Shown here piece after piece: positions 24,722 through 33,063 of a stretch of DNA of 64,000 nucleotides. Every line of letters begins with the position of its first letter. The stretch's first letter is position 1. This stretch comes from Planctomycetota bacterium (GTDB taxonomy: Bacteria > Planctomycetota > B15-G4), in NCBI GenBank assembly GCA_029259695.1, contig JAJDEQ010000205.1, positions 1 to 64,000 of the forward strand, written 5' to 3'. Both the position numbers and the translations under genes were made by a program. A model generated the notes under the pieces. That model made no database searches. It was not told where the DNA came from and saw only the letters and a list, made by a program, of their open reading frames with translations.

Positions 24722-25852
24722 TCATTGGGGCGACGGACGTGGCGCCGCCCGCACATAGTCCTCGCCTACTTCGATGAGTCCGTAGTGGGCGACACCCGTG
24801 GTGTCGACGACATCACGATAGCCTTCGCCCTTGAACACGATTGCGACCGCAGCAACAACCTCCAGACCTGATTTGCGCAGCTCCGCAATGGCCAAGGCCG
24901 ATGTGTTCCCACTGCTCACCACGTCATCCAAGAAGAGAACCCGGGCCTTGTTCTGTCTGTGATCTCGAAAGTAGAGACTCCGTTCGTACAAGAGCGATCT
25001 CTGACGAACGATTCTCTCATCGTGAATCCCAGACCCTTCCTCTCTCAGGATCTCGACCGGGAGTCCCAAGGTCTCGCCCACCATCAATGCCCAAGGATGC
25101 CCACCAGGCACAACTGTTACAATGCGATCCACCTGTGCCGCAATTCCCTTGACCAACTCCACCAGCCCACTCTTCACCTCCCTAATAAGATCACTGGTCA
25201 GGTGAGTTCCCCGCTCACCGACACTGAACACGTGAAACCGGTATCCACCGCTAGGCCACAGTACCTCCGGCGCTGCTTGCACGTCAGCAACGAGGTGCTT
25301 GTAGTTTGCGAGCGCTCGATTTGATCTGATCGATCTTGTCGATGGTGCAGCTCCTTTCTGCACCAGGAGCCTCGTAGCGCCCACTAGCAGGGCATCCGTT
25401 TGGCTGCTCAGCCGTTGCTCAAGAGCCTCGACGGTGGTCATCGGGCGAAGCTTGTTGTGCACCTCCCGCCCCAGTCGAGCGAGGTTCTCGTGTGTGGCCT
25501 CAGCGGCCTGCAGGAACCCGAGATGGCTCGGTAGATCGGCGACGCCCATTCCGAACAACAGCGGCACTGTTGGCACTTGTCTTCCCATGGCGGCCGCACC
25601 GGCCTCCAGGGCGAGCCACGGTGAGTCGACGTTCTGGGGTGTGACGCACAGAAGTGCGTAGTCCGTGCTCGTCAGCGCGACTTGTAAGGATTCGCTCCAA
25701 CGCTCACCCAAGCGTGCATCAACGTCGGATTGCCAGACGTGCAGGCCGTCCATCAATGAGAGCAACCAGTCCTTCAGGAGGATGGCAATCTCACCGCTCG
25801 GCTGGCTCGCCCATGAGATGAACACTTGTCTTTTTGCTAGATCGTGGCTCAT
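24722..25852 (-). CDS. TIR domain-phosphoribosyltransferase fusion
   Basis: The protein has 376 aa. Residues 7-130 form a TIR domain: VFISWASQPSGEIAILLKDW, LGERWSESLQVAL, and SPWLALEAGA, where Glu83 occupies the NADase catalytic position. Residues ~185-370 form a type I phosphoribosyltransferase. The PRPP loop VLFLDDVVSSGNTS is at 305-318, and the upstream VVPGGHPWALMVGETLGLPVEILR resembles adenine-PRTase/ComF-like enzymes. TIR domains in bacteria often hydrolyse NAD+ in antiphage defence. PRTases transfer or bind PRPP. Joined in one chain, this suggests a nucleotide-linked defence protein (inference). A 47-codon ORF with a strong Shine-Dalgarno sits 77 bp upstream. Confidence 0.85.
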   Translation of the reverse strand: MSHDLAKRQVFISWASQPSGEIAILLKDWLLSLMDGLHVWQSDVDARLGERWSESLQVALTSTDYALLCVTPQNVDSPWLALEAGAAAMGRQVPTVPLLFGMGVADLPSHLGFLQAAEATHENLARLGREVHNKLRPMTTVEALEQRLSSQTDALLVGATRLLVQKGAAPSTRSIRSNRALANYKHLVADVQAAPEVLWPSGGYRFHVFSVGERGTHLTSDLIREVKSGLVELVKGIAAQVDRIVTVVPGGHPWALMVGETLGLPVEILREEGSGIHDERIVRQRSLLYERSLYFRDHRQNKARVLFLDDVVSSGNTSALAIAELRKSGLEVVAAVAIVFKGEGYRDVVDTTGVAHYGLIEVGEDYVRAAPRPSPQ

Positions 25853-25929
25853 AGCCCTTCATCCCTCTCGCTGACGCGACCCGATTGGATCTAGCCCGTG
25901 GCCCTGGATCTCCTTGCAGACCGGTTGCG

Positions 25930-26073
25930 TCATGACCTTGCGTCTTCAGGGCGATGCGCGCACGGACGGTGAGGTAGGTCTGGTGAACCGGGCTCTGCTC
26001 CGCCATCTAACCAGCTGGCTCGGACGCTGGCGAACTCGGGCTCGAGTGTGTGCAGTTGGGTGAGAGGCGTCAT
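25930..26073 (-). CDS. 47-codon ORF (copy 1) with near-perfect Shine-Dalgarno
   Basis: AAGAAGGAGGT lies just upstream of two adjacent ATGs; the second (26071-26073) aligns with the sister copy. The product MTPLTQLHTLEPEFASVRAS... is exactly 47 aa. It aligns without gaps to the ORF at 33751-33894, with 18 identical positions (including MTP, EPE and LPxxPC). Each copy lies just upstream of a defence-like gene, here TIR-PRTase. It could be a leader peptide, a small protein of the system, or a duplicated expression signal. Confidence 0.5.
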   Translation of the reverse strand: MTPLTQLHTLEPEFASVRASWLDGGAEPGSPDLPHRPCAHRPEDARS

Positions 26074-26128
26074 CATGACCTCCTTCTTCTGGGCGGTGGC
26101 TTGCTACCAAGGGGGCAGCATACCGCCT
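26065..26128. repeat. leader repeat copy 1 (SD and start region)
   Basis: About 60 bp matching 33885-33941. On the minus strand it runs AGGCGGTATGCTGC, CCGCCC, GAAGAAGGAGGTC, then the start codon region TGATGACGCC. It is the 5' leader of the 47-codon ORF. Confidence 0.6.
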
Positions 26129-26196
26129 GCTGCCGAGCCCGTGCGTGGCGGGTCAGGCAGCGACTCGCTCCGCTGCGAACGCTTGTTCGGGCGCGG

Positions 26197-26255
26197 GGTG
26201 ATCACGAGGCGCTTCGGCTCAGCACTTGATCGTCTTGCGCTTCTTCCCCACCCGT
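26197..26255 (-). repeat. copy of the 3' end of the AlkD-like gene at 15.5 kb
   Basis: This stretch closely matches 15477-15539, including the coding end CGCAAGACGATCAAGTG, the stop codon and the trailing CTCGTGATCACC. It is fused to the beta-propeller gene fragment next to it. Its presence shows that host sequence from a non-adjacent locus was copied here. Confidence 0.65.
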
Positions 26256-26275
26256 CATAGGTGAGCGCGGAGGTG

Positions 26276-26870
26276 GTGGCGGTAGCAGTGGCAGGATGTG
26301 TGGGGAGCAGCGACTCCACCTCGACGACGCGATCCAGTGCAGCGTTCCGGTGGTACCGAGTGACTCCGTGGCCTTCGGCGCCGGGCCACACCGCGACAAG
26401 GCTCTGATCCACGAAGTACAGGCCGTCAGCGAATGCGCGCACGCCCTCGGGCAACTCCACACAGTGGATCTGACCCTCGTCGGGATCGATCCGGCCAATG
26501 CGACCGTCGAGCGCCACAAACAGAACGCTCGCATCCTCCGACCACGTGATCCCGTTCGGCCACGGCATCCCAGCACGCGCCGCGAAGAGCTCGAGAGTGT
26601 CGCCTTCGGCATCGATGCGATAGATCGCCACCCCATCGCTGTCCGTCGCGTAGACCGTCCCGTCCCCCGTCACAACCAGGTCGTTCAGGAAGTGACTGCG
26701 GTCGCCGGGGCTGAGCAGGTAGCGCTTGATGAGCGTGCCCGAGGTCAGGTCGTACTTGAAGATGCCTGCGCTCCGTGCAGCCTCCGCGCCATGCCCAGCA
26801 TGGGCACGCCCATGCCCACGTGGCTGCTGGCAGCCCACAAAGGACTCGACGCGACGGATCGGCGTTCAAA
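26276..26870 (-). pseudogene. partial duplicate of the SMP-30/NHL propeller gene
   Basis: The translation closely follows the middle and C-terminal part of 19312-20283 (for example HFLNDLVVTGDGTVYATDSDG, MPWPNGITWSEDASVLFVAL, EGVRAFADGLYFVDQSLVAVW). The signal peptide, the first blades and the last ~45 residues are missing. The frame is open, but it begins in a degraded region just after the attC at 26888 and runs into the AlkD-gene fragment. It is a gene fragment, not a functional copy. Confidence 0.75.
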
Positions 26871-26887
26871 GGCGCGTAGGCGGCCGG

Positions 26888-26954
26888 GTCTAACGGATAT
26901 GCGGTTCAGCGACGGGCCACGCAGCGGACCGTCCGCTGCAACCGCGGGTTAGGC
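26888..26954 (-). repeat. integron attC recombination site
   Basis: The core sites are GTCTAAC (26888-26894) and GTTAGGC (26948-26954). Between them GCGGTT, CAGCG and ACGG on one arm pair with CCGT, CGCTG and AACCGC on the other. Two bases are unpaired on one side only, which is the extrahelical-base hallmark of attC. The length is 67 bp. It lies 33 bp after the stop of the 174-aa gene on the minus strand, as in a cassette. No integrase gene is in the window. Confidence 0.85.
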
Positions 26955-26986
26955 AACCGCTACCTACCGAGTAGATCACGGAGATC

Positions 26987-27511
26987 CTACTTGACGCGTT
27001 CTCCTTCCCGTTTCATCTCCTGCCGACACTGACTCACCGCTCGGTTCCAGATGTCGCCGTACAGCTGCCTTGGTGCCTGGTGTTCATGTGGTTCGCCCCA
27101 AGCTTGAACGAACCACGGAGTGTCAGTTCTTGTGATCCCCAAGTGCTGACAACCAAGTTGATCGTAGGGGTACTCCAGATCTCCCCAGGACGAAGGTGGC
27201 ATGCTTTGAGCGACGTTGAAGCCAGACCCTATACCCTCGATGTATGGAGTGCTCAGGAGAAAAACGGCCTGGGAATGGATCCGGTACAGCAGTTTGAGGA
27301 GGTCATGCGCGGGCGCATTCTGTCTACGTTTTTCTCGGATGAGAGCGCGCAACGCGATGGCCGCTTCGCCGAACGCTGCCGGCAGCGGTCGGTTCTGAAG
27401 CGCCAGGGCGAGACGGGCCTCCGGATGGCTCTTGAGCGACTTGATGTGGTCTGCCCAGAAAACGCCTGGAGGAACCACGACATCTGGCAAGTGTGGTAGC
27501 CGTTCAGTCAT
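26987..27511 (-). CDS. cassette-borne 174-aa protein of unknown family
   Basis: I choose the ATG at 27511 (MTERLPHLPDVV) because the longer frame runs through repeat copy B. The protein is soluble, mixed alpha/beta, with Trp/Pro-rich motifs (PPGVFWADHIKSL, SSWGDLEYPYDQLG, FVQAWGEPHEHQAP) and a basic C-terminal helix. I recognise no family or catalytic motif. The gene is followed by an intact attC and preceded by the helicase gene on the same strand, so it is a gene cassette. It is less GC-rich than flanking housekeeping genes. Confidence 0.7.
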   Translation of the reverse strand: MTERLPHLPDVVVPPGVFWADHIKSLKSHPEARLALALQNRPLPAAFGEAAIALRALIREKRRQNAPAHDLLKLLYRIHSQAVFLLSTPYIEGIGSGFNVAQSMPPSSWGDLEYPYDQLGCQHLGITRTDTPWFVQAWGEPHEHQAPRQLYGDIWNRAVSQCRQEMKREGERVK

Positions 27512-27548
27512 TAGGCTGGCTCGGACTGGGCTGGATTGGTTCGCCTCA

Positions 27549-27606
27549 CAGTAAGCATACGGACCTGCATAACCAGCCGAGCGGCGTTGCCCGGTCCGCC
27601 TAACCG
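27549..27606. repeat. repeat copy B, attC-like, between two cassette genes
   Basis: Matches 141-200. CGGACC (27560-27565) and GGTCCG (27593-27598) are inverted arms, with GCATAAC and GCCTAAC core-like motifs. It occupies the position between the helicase and the 174-aa gene where a cassette recombination site would be expected. Confidence 0.55.
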
Positions 27607-27624
27607 GCCTAGTCATCGACGCCG

Positions 27625-30600
27625 CTATGTTCTGCCAGCCGCATCGTCAAGCTGTGCTCTGGCCTCTTCGATAGCGTTCTCAATTCGCTGGACTTGAAGA
27701 TCCGGGTTACGGAACCAGTCGGTGCTCCAGACTCTGGCAATGTTCCAGCCGAGCCCTTCCAGAACGTCTTGCCGCAGGCGGTCGCGGTCACGTGCTGACT
27801 TGGCCGAGTGGTAGGTTGCTCCATCGCACTCAACCCCGAGCAGGTATCGACCCGGGTCGTCGGGGTGTCGCACCGCTAGGTCAATGAAGTACCCGGCGAC
27901 TCCCAGCTGAGATGTGCATCGGTGGCCTCGTTGCTCAAGGGCCTGCATCACGGATATCTCGAAGTCGCTATCCGGTGCGCGTCCGGTCTCGTGGGTGACG
28001 GCTTCGGGCGTTTGTTGGCAGTAGGCAAGAAAGTCTCGGAGTGCTTGCCGGCCTTTGTTTGGTCTGTCATCCACAATGATGTCGTGTGACCTCATGGAGG
28101 AGAACACGTGCATCCGCTTCTTCGCCCGTGTGAACAGCACGTTGAGTCGACGCCATCCACCGCTGTAGTTGATGGGGCCAAACCGCTGCGGCACCCTGCC
28201 TCCGGGAGCTACAGGGCCATAGGTCATCGAGATAACGATGACGTCACGTTCGTCGCCTTGAACGCTTTCCAAGTTCTTGATGAATGGCGGGTCATCGCGC
28301 CGTTGGGCATCTTCCATGAGTGCCTGAACGTCTGGGTCGCCCTTCATCCGGTTCTCAAGCTCTTCGTTGATCAGGGTGCATTGGGTTGCGCTCATCGCAA
28401 CGACCCCAACTGATTCGTCTGGCCGGGTTTTCAGCTGCGTGATCAAGAACTCGACAACTTCTCGCGCCTCGGGTGGGTTGACCTTTTGGAAGAAGCCATC
28501 GGAAACTGGGTGGAACTTGATTCCAAACTCTGTGTTTGTTTCGAACGGAGAGGGAAACAGAATCAGGTCATTGTCATAGAAGGTCTTTGCGGAGAACGCG
28601 ATCAGGGACTCGTGTCGCGAGCGGTAGTGCCAGCGCAGGCGTCGGGTCGGAAACATGCCGGTCACTGCTTCGAGGATGCTCTCGGATTCTTCGAGTGCGA
28701 CTTCGTCATCCGACTCTTCGTCATCGCCTGCGTTACGGTCGAAGAAACTGGTCGGCGGCAATTGCTTGGGGTCTCCTACGATGACCAGGCTGCTGGCGCG
28801 TGCGATGGAGCCAAGGGCATCCTCAGGCTTGATCTGTGAGGCTTCGTCCATGATCAAAATGTCGAAGTGGTGACGACCTGGGTCCAGGTGCGTCGCTACC
28901 GACATAGGGCTCATCATGAAACATGGCTTGAGAGACGTAATAGCATCACCGGCTCGGCTTAGTAGGTCGCGTAGCGCGATGTGGCGCCGCTTCTTACCAA
29001 TTTCGTGCTCGACGAGTGCCATGTCTGTGTAGTCACCGACCCTGCCTCCTGTGTGGCCTGATGGAACCAGGCGGCGTCCGACCGAAGCAGCGATGTCGCA
29101 TTGCTTCATTTCGATGACTCGAGTGTCGGCTTCTCTGAATCTGTCGCGCACCGCATCATGGTCGGGGCCGTAGAACTTGGCGAGTTGGTCATTCTGGCTG
29201 ATGATCTCCTCCGCCAATTGCTGGAAGACGATGGCATGTGTGACATCCACGACCTGCTCTTCCTCAAATGCGTTCTCCTCCAGATGGAGAATGAAGTCTG
29301 CTAGCCCCTCTGGGATGAGTGAGTTCTTGGTGCGGAGATAGCTGAGCCAGTCGGTTATCCAGGCTTCGTGCTTGAGGGCTTGCTCGTTGCGCTCGATCAA
29401 GGCTGGTATGGCGTCGCCGCTGAACTCCATCCATGCAGCGAGGTCGACGTCTCCTTCGGCTGCAAAGACCTCACACAGATCGGCTTCGCTATTGAGTGTT
29501 CCGACCAGCTGTTCGGGCAGGGTTTGGAGTGCGCGATAGCAGTTTGTGCTTGGGTCTCGGGCTGCAGCATCCAGCAGGGCTGGATGAGCTGCTAAGCCAG
29601 CTACTGTGGCCAGCGTGTCGCGAAACGAGTCCGCCTCTGTCGGACGTTCTTCGTCGTAGCCGACTCTGAGGTCGAAGCTCGCCGCAAGCATGATGGGCTC
29701 GGCAACCGGGCCTGGCCATGCATCGACATTCTCAAACTGCTTTCGAAGTGTGTCAGCCTTGGTGACCACGTCGGTGACGGTCAGTGATTGATCCCGGACG
29801 AGTGGGATCGTGTTTTGGAGAATCGCGTCGAGTTGTTCGCGCGAACAAGTTAGGGCTCCGTGAGTGCCGAGAAGAGGACTCTGATCGCTACTTAGTTCCG
29901 CGCTCTGGATGAGCTTGCAGAGGCCCTGGATACTTTCAGGTAGTGCGTGTGCTTTGGTGGCCAGTTGACCGTCATCGTAGGACGCTAGCCCGTACGCTAG
30001 GTCTGCATCGATCTCGAACAAGACCTCGGCAGCCGGGGCACGCTGGCTGAACCTGGCGCCGTATTCGCTCCGAACCGTGCGATACCAATTGCGAAGTGCC
30101 GTGATCCGGTCGATCGCCGTATCAACCCCGCGATACTCGGTTCCGAGGGATGGGTTCTCCCTGCTCACGGCCTCAGCATCTTCGAGACCTTTCACGTAGC
30201 GCAATAACGTCGCAGATAGATCGATGGCTGCGTTTCGCGCCGTCTTATCACCGTTGGATAGAGCGAGAAGTCTGGTGCGGGCAGCTCGCCAGTCACCGGA
30301 GAGCCACCGGAAGAAACCACCTGACTGTACGCACTTGATGTCCGACTGGAGTGCTTCTGCGGGGGGGAGGTCAATCAGCGTGAACACCCCTTCGAGCTGC
30401 TTGCGCATAGCGACTAGATCGCCGAGCCGGACGCGTAGATCGTCCAGGAGTGAGTCGAGATCTGGGTTGTCGAAGAGAGACGCCCGGTGTCGCCACAGTT
30501 CCCTGGGGAGTGCCTTGATCAGGCGGGCGAGTGTTGTGAATCGGACAAGTCCTTCCCGGGTCGTCTGTAGGCAGTCGTGAAGAGCCTCAGGAAGGCGAGG

Positions 30601-32730
30601 TTGCATGTCGCCAAAGGCGGCGGCGATCTCTTGGCACAGACCTTCTAGTGTTGCGATTTTCCGCGAGCAGGTTGAGAGTTCTTCCAGGCTCAGTGTCTCG
30701 ACGATGCCTAGGCTTCTTAGCCGGGTGGTGTTGTGGGTGATGGTCGATGGAGAGCCGGCGTCTCGTAGCGCTGTCTCTTCGAAAGTTGCGCGAAGGCCAT
30801 GCCACGACGAGTGCAGGGTTTGATGCTTCTGCAGTGCTTCGTTGCACTCATTTATGCCGGGAGCTAGTCGTTCTACTGCCTCCAAGCGTTCTGTGCCTGA
30901 GAGATCTCGAAGCTTCGATGCGGCATCACTGAGGTTTCTTAAGGACTTTGCGCTCCAGCCATCGTAGGCGGCGAGGCCTGCGGCTGTTGAGGCGGTCACG
31001 TAGGCACGCGCAAGGTGCTTCAGCCCCTTGTTCCATGTCTCCAGCGCTTGAACGAGAGCCTTATGCCCGTCTTGGAGGAGATTGCTCCTGTGCACACCGC
31101 ACCAGTAGTGCGACGTCAAGACTCGAGCCGGCGTTTGAGCCGCTACCTTGGAGTGGAGAGTGGCGACGTGCCGAGTGTTCTCGAGCAGTTGCCGCGCCAT
31201 CACTCCAGTAAACGTCTCACCGGTGACCGTAGGAATGGCTGGGAGTGCAGTTGGGTCCGCGACTTTGTCTCGGTAGCGGACGGCAGCCGCAAAGATTTGA
31301 TGGGGTGTGTGGTCTGTTTGTGCCCACGGAATGTTGACGAGGCGTGCATGGGCGTTGAGTCGGTCTTGTTTCGCCAGGAGAAGTTGCTTCTCGGTGCCGA
31401 GTTCACCGGGTCGTCTGTATCGCCCCTTGATGCGAGCTTCTAGCCCTTCGAGAACCGTAGACTTTTGCGCCTTATGACCGTGCAGCTCGAGGCAGAAGTC
31501 GCCAAGTCCGGCCTTGGTCAGGCGAGACTTCACGACGTCCAACGCGGCCATCTTCTCTGCGACGAACAGGACTGACTTGTTGGCTGCGATGCAGGCTGCA
31601 ATCAGGTTGGCAATGGTCTGGGACTTTCCTGTTCCTGGTGGGCCCTCGATAACCAGATTCTTACCATCAAGTGCGTCGACTATGGCGGAGTGTTGCGAGC
31701 TGTCCGCGTCGAAGACCACGGGGTAGTCATCGATTGCGTTCGGCAAGTCATCGATCATGTACTCCTGATTTACTTCCGCTTCGCGCTCTGCGTCCCGTTC
31801 GACGGGCGTGAAGAACATGCGAACGAGTTCGTGATCGAGAATGGAGTTGTCCTCCCCCCACCTCTCAGGGTCGAGGTCTTCATACATGGCCTGCTTCTGG
31901 AAGTTGAAGGTCGCCAGAGTGATGAATCGGTGGACCTTCCAGCGCGGCTGGTGTGCGAGGATCTTGCTCCGGACTTGCTCGAAGTACTCCTCTGGCCCAT
32001 CCATGTCAGCTATGGAGGGCAGTGCCAGGCCGAAGTCTGCAGCCAACTTCTCGCGCAAGGTGATGTTGTCGAGTACATCTTCATCGCGTGGGATGATTTG
32101 GTATCGAAACACGCCTTCACTCGGGTCGAGGCGATCTCGGTTGAGGTCGACTGGCACCGTGTAGAGTGGCGCCAATCGCTTACGGTCTGAATCTTCGCGC
32201 TCGTACCACTCCAGGAAGCCGACCGCGAGGAAGAGGATGTGACAGCCCATCTCGCTCTCTGCGCTGACAGCGCGGGTCCTGACGCCTCGTAGTCGAGCCT
32301 CAAGGTCTGATGGGAAGAGTAGCGTCTGGAGCTTCGCGTCCTCGTGTTGCTGCCCTGACCCGCCAGTGGGTAGCTCGAAGCTGGCTTGGATGCCCTTGAT
32401 CTTGGCCCACTCTTCACTTCTTGGCTCGGTGCGTGACAGCTCCTGACCAGTTGTTGGATCGAGCTGGATGTAGCCGTGCCTTAGGAGCTCCGTCTCTGTA
32501 GGCAGAGGGACGGGCTCCAGCGTGAATCTCCTCTGAGAACTAAGAGCTTGTGCTACTTGGTCAGGCAGTTCGTCGACTATGCGGACACATGACCCCGTTG
32601 GGTGGCGGTAGCTGAGTAGGGGGTTGCGGGCGGTTAGATCCAGGAGCCGGCGTCGCAGCTCCGCAATCTTCTGTGCGACGAATGCTCGTTGGTTCTCAGA
32701 AGTTTGCGGCGGTGCTGTATCAGGTGTCAT
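27625..32730 (-). CDS. DUF4011-SF1 helicase-Vsr-like nuclease, candidate defence protein
   Basis: The protein has 1701 aa. Residues ~15-240 form the DUF4011 domain (ELRRRLLDLTARNPLLSYRH). A UvrD/DNA2-like SF1 helicase follows, with Walker A GPPGTGKS at 363-370, Walker B DEAS at 1295-1298, motif III GDPKQLPP soon after, VQGDERDVI as motif V and LNVLFTRAKKR as motif VI. A long helical insert separates Walker A from Walker B. The C-terminus (~1600-1690) is a Vsr/MTES_1575-like restriction-fold nuclease with FEISVMQALEQRG and VECDG (Glu1634, Asp1636). This architecture is catalogued as a single-gene defence candidate (I recall the name Hhe but cannot verify it). The ATG overlaps the TcmP-like ORF stop. 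GC is visibly lower than in neighbours. Confidence 0.88.
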   Translation of the reverse strand: MTPDTAPPQTSENQRAFVAQKIAELRRRLLDLTARNPLLSYRHPTGSCVRIVDELPDQVAQALSSQRRFTLEPVPLPTETELLRHGYIQLDPTTGQELSRTEPRSEEWAKIKGIQASFELPTGGSGQQHEDAKLQTLLFPSDLEARLRGVRTRAVSAESEMGCHILFLAVGFLEWYEREDSDRKRLAPLYTVPVDLNRDRLDPSEGVFRYQIIPRDEDVLDNITLREKLAADFGLALPSIADMDGPEEYFEQVRSKILAHQPRWKVHRFITLATFNFQKQAMYEDLDPERWGEDNSILDHELVRMFFTPVERDAEREAEVNQEYMIDDLPNAIDDYPVVFDADSSQHSAIVDALDGKNLVIEGPPGTGKSQTIANLIAACIAANKSVLFVAEKMAALDVVKSRLTKAGLGDFCLELHGHKAQKSTVLEGLEARIKGRYRRPGELGTEKQLLLAKQDRLNAHARLVNIPWAQTDHTPHQIFAAAVRYRDKVADPTALPAIPTVTGETFTGVMARQLLENTRHVATLHSKVAAQTPARVLTSHYWCGVHRSNLLQDGHKALVQALETWNKGLKHLARAYVTASTAAGLAAYDGWSAKSLRNLSDAASKLRDLSGTERLEAVERLAPGINECNEALQKHQTLHSSWHGLRATFEETALRDAGSPSTITHNTTRLRSLGIVETLSLEELSTCSRKIATLEGLCQEIAAAFGDMQPRLPEALHDCLQTTREGLVRFTTLARLIKALPRELWRHRASLFDNPDLDSLLDDLRVRLGDLVAMRKQLEGVFTLIDLPPAEALQSDIKCVQSGGFFRWLSGDWRAARTRLLALSNGDKTARNAAIDLSATLLRYVKGLEDAEAVSRENPSLGTEYRGVDTAIDRITALRNWYRTVRSEYGARFSQRAPAAEVLFEIDADLAYGLASYDDGQLATKAHALPESIQGLCKLIQSAELSSDQSPLLGTHGALTCSREQLDAILQNTIPLVRDQSLTVTDVVTKADTLRKQFENVDAWPGPVAEPIMLAASFDLRVGYDEERPTEADSFRDTLATVAGLAAHPALLDAAARDPSTNCYRALQTLPEQLVGTLNSEADLCEVFAAEGDVDLAAWMEFSGDAIPALIERNEQALKHEAWITDWLSYLRTKNSLIPEGLADFILHLEENAFEEEQVVDVTHAIVFQQLAEEIISQNDQLAKFYGPDHDAVRDRFREADTRVIEMKQCDIAASVGRRLVPSGHTGGRVGDYTDMALVEHEIGKKRRHIALRDLLSRAGDAITSLKPCFMMSPMSVATHLDPGRHHFDILIMDEASQIKPEDALGSIARASSLVIVGDPKQLPPTSFFDRNAGDDEESDDEVALEESESILEAVTGMFPTRRLRWHYRSRHESLIAFSAKTFYDNDLILFPSPFETNTEFGIKFHPVSDGFFQKVNPPEAREVVEFLITQLKTRPDESVGVVAMSATQCTLINEELENRMKGDPDVQALMEDAQRRDDPPFIKNLESVQGDERDVIVISMTYGPVAPGGRVPQRFGPINYSGGWRRLNVLFTRAKKRMHVFSSMRSHDIIVDDRPNKGRQALRDFLAYCQQTPEAVTHETGRAPDSDFEISVMQALEQRGHRCTSQLGVAGYFIDLAVRHPDDPGRYLLGVECDGATYHSAKSARDRDRLRQDVLEGLGWNIARVWSTDWFRNPDLQVQRIENAIEEARAQLDDAAGRT

Positions 32731-33038
32731 GGTGTGGCAGGGTTGAGGTTTGAGGAGACGTCGGCGGCGGTGCGCGGCGAGCGCCTAGTCGGTCGCAGGG
32801 GCCAACTGGAGAGGCGAGTGGCCGACTGCTGCGCCTCGGTGCTCTCAAACAGAAATGTAGCACTGCTGTCCTTCAGTGTTGAGCGAAAGCCAGTTCCATC
32901 AAACGCATCAACGTAGTGAGTGGAGAGGTGCTGGGCCCCTGGGGGCGCCGCGAAAATGTTCATATACACGGTCAGGTACTTGGAGGCCATTTCGAGCTTC
33001 TGCTCTGTCCATGGCCCGCCAAGGCTATGTTTTGTCAC
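32727..33038 (-). CDS. truncated TcmP-like (three-Cys-motif partner) protein
   Basis: The N-terminus HSLGGPWTEQKLEMASKYLT, then NIFAAP and HYVDAFDGTGFR, strongly resembles the start of TcmP proteins, which are normally about 300 aa or more. Here only ~55 residues are TcmP-like before an Arg/Ser-rich tail and a stop at residue 103. Its TGA overlaps the helicase ATG (ATGA), so translation of the two is coupled. It is either a remnant whose 3' end was replaced, or a minimal co-translated leader. TcmP function itself is unknown. Confidence 0.6.
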   Translation of the reverse strand: MTKHSLGGPWTEQKLEMASKYLTVYMNIFAAPPGAQHLSTHYVDAFDGTGFRSTLKDSSATFLFESTEAQQSATRLSSWPLRPTRRSPRTAADVSSNLNPATP

Positions 33039-33063
33039 TGACTGTCCCCCGCGCCTGTAGCCT

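Noticed and set aside
24722..24725. Operon coupling of the beta-lactamase-like gene to TIR-PRTase by ATGA overlap
   Set aside because: The overlapping ATG would add 30 residues before a clear lipoprotein signal; the start at 24635 is more likely, so the overlap is probably incidental.
26007..26064. ATCTAAC...GTTGGGT pair as another attC
   Set aside because: Core sites fit the consensus but the arms between them do not pair convincingly, and the region overlaps the 47-codon ORF.
26104..26838. Functional second propeller gene
   Set aside because: It lacks the start, signal peptide and both ends, and reads through fused foreign fragments, so it is a pseudogene.
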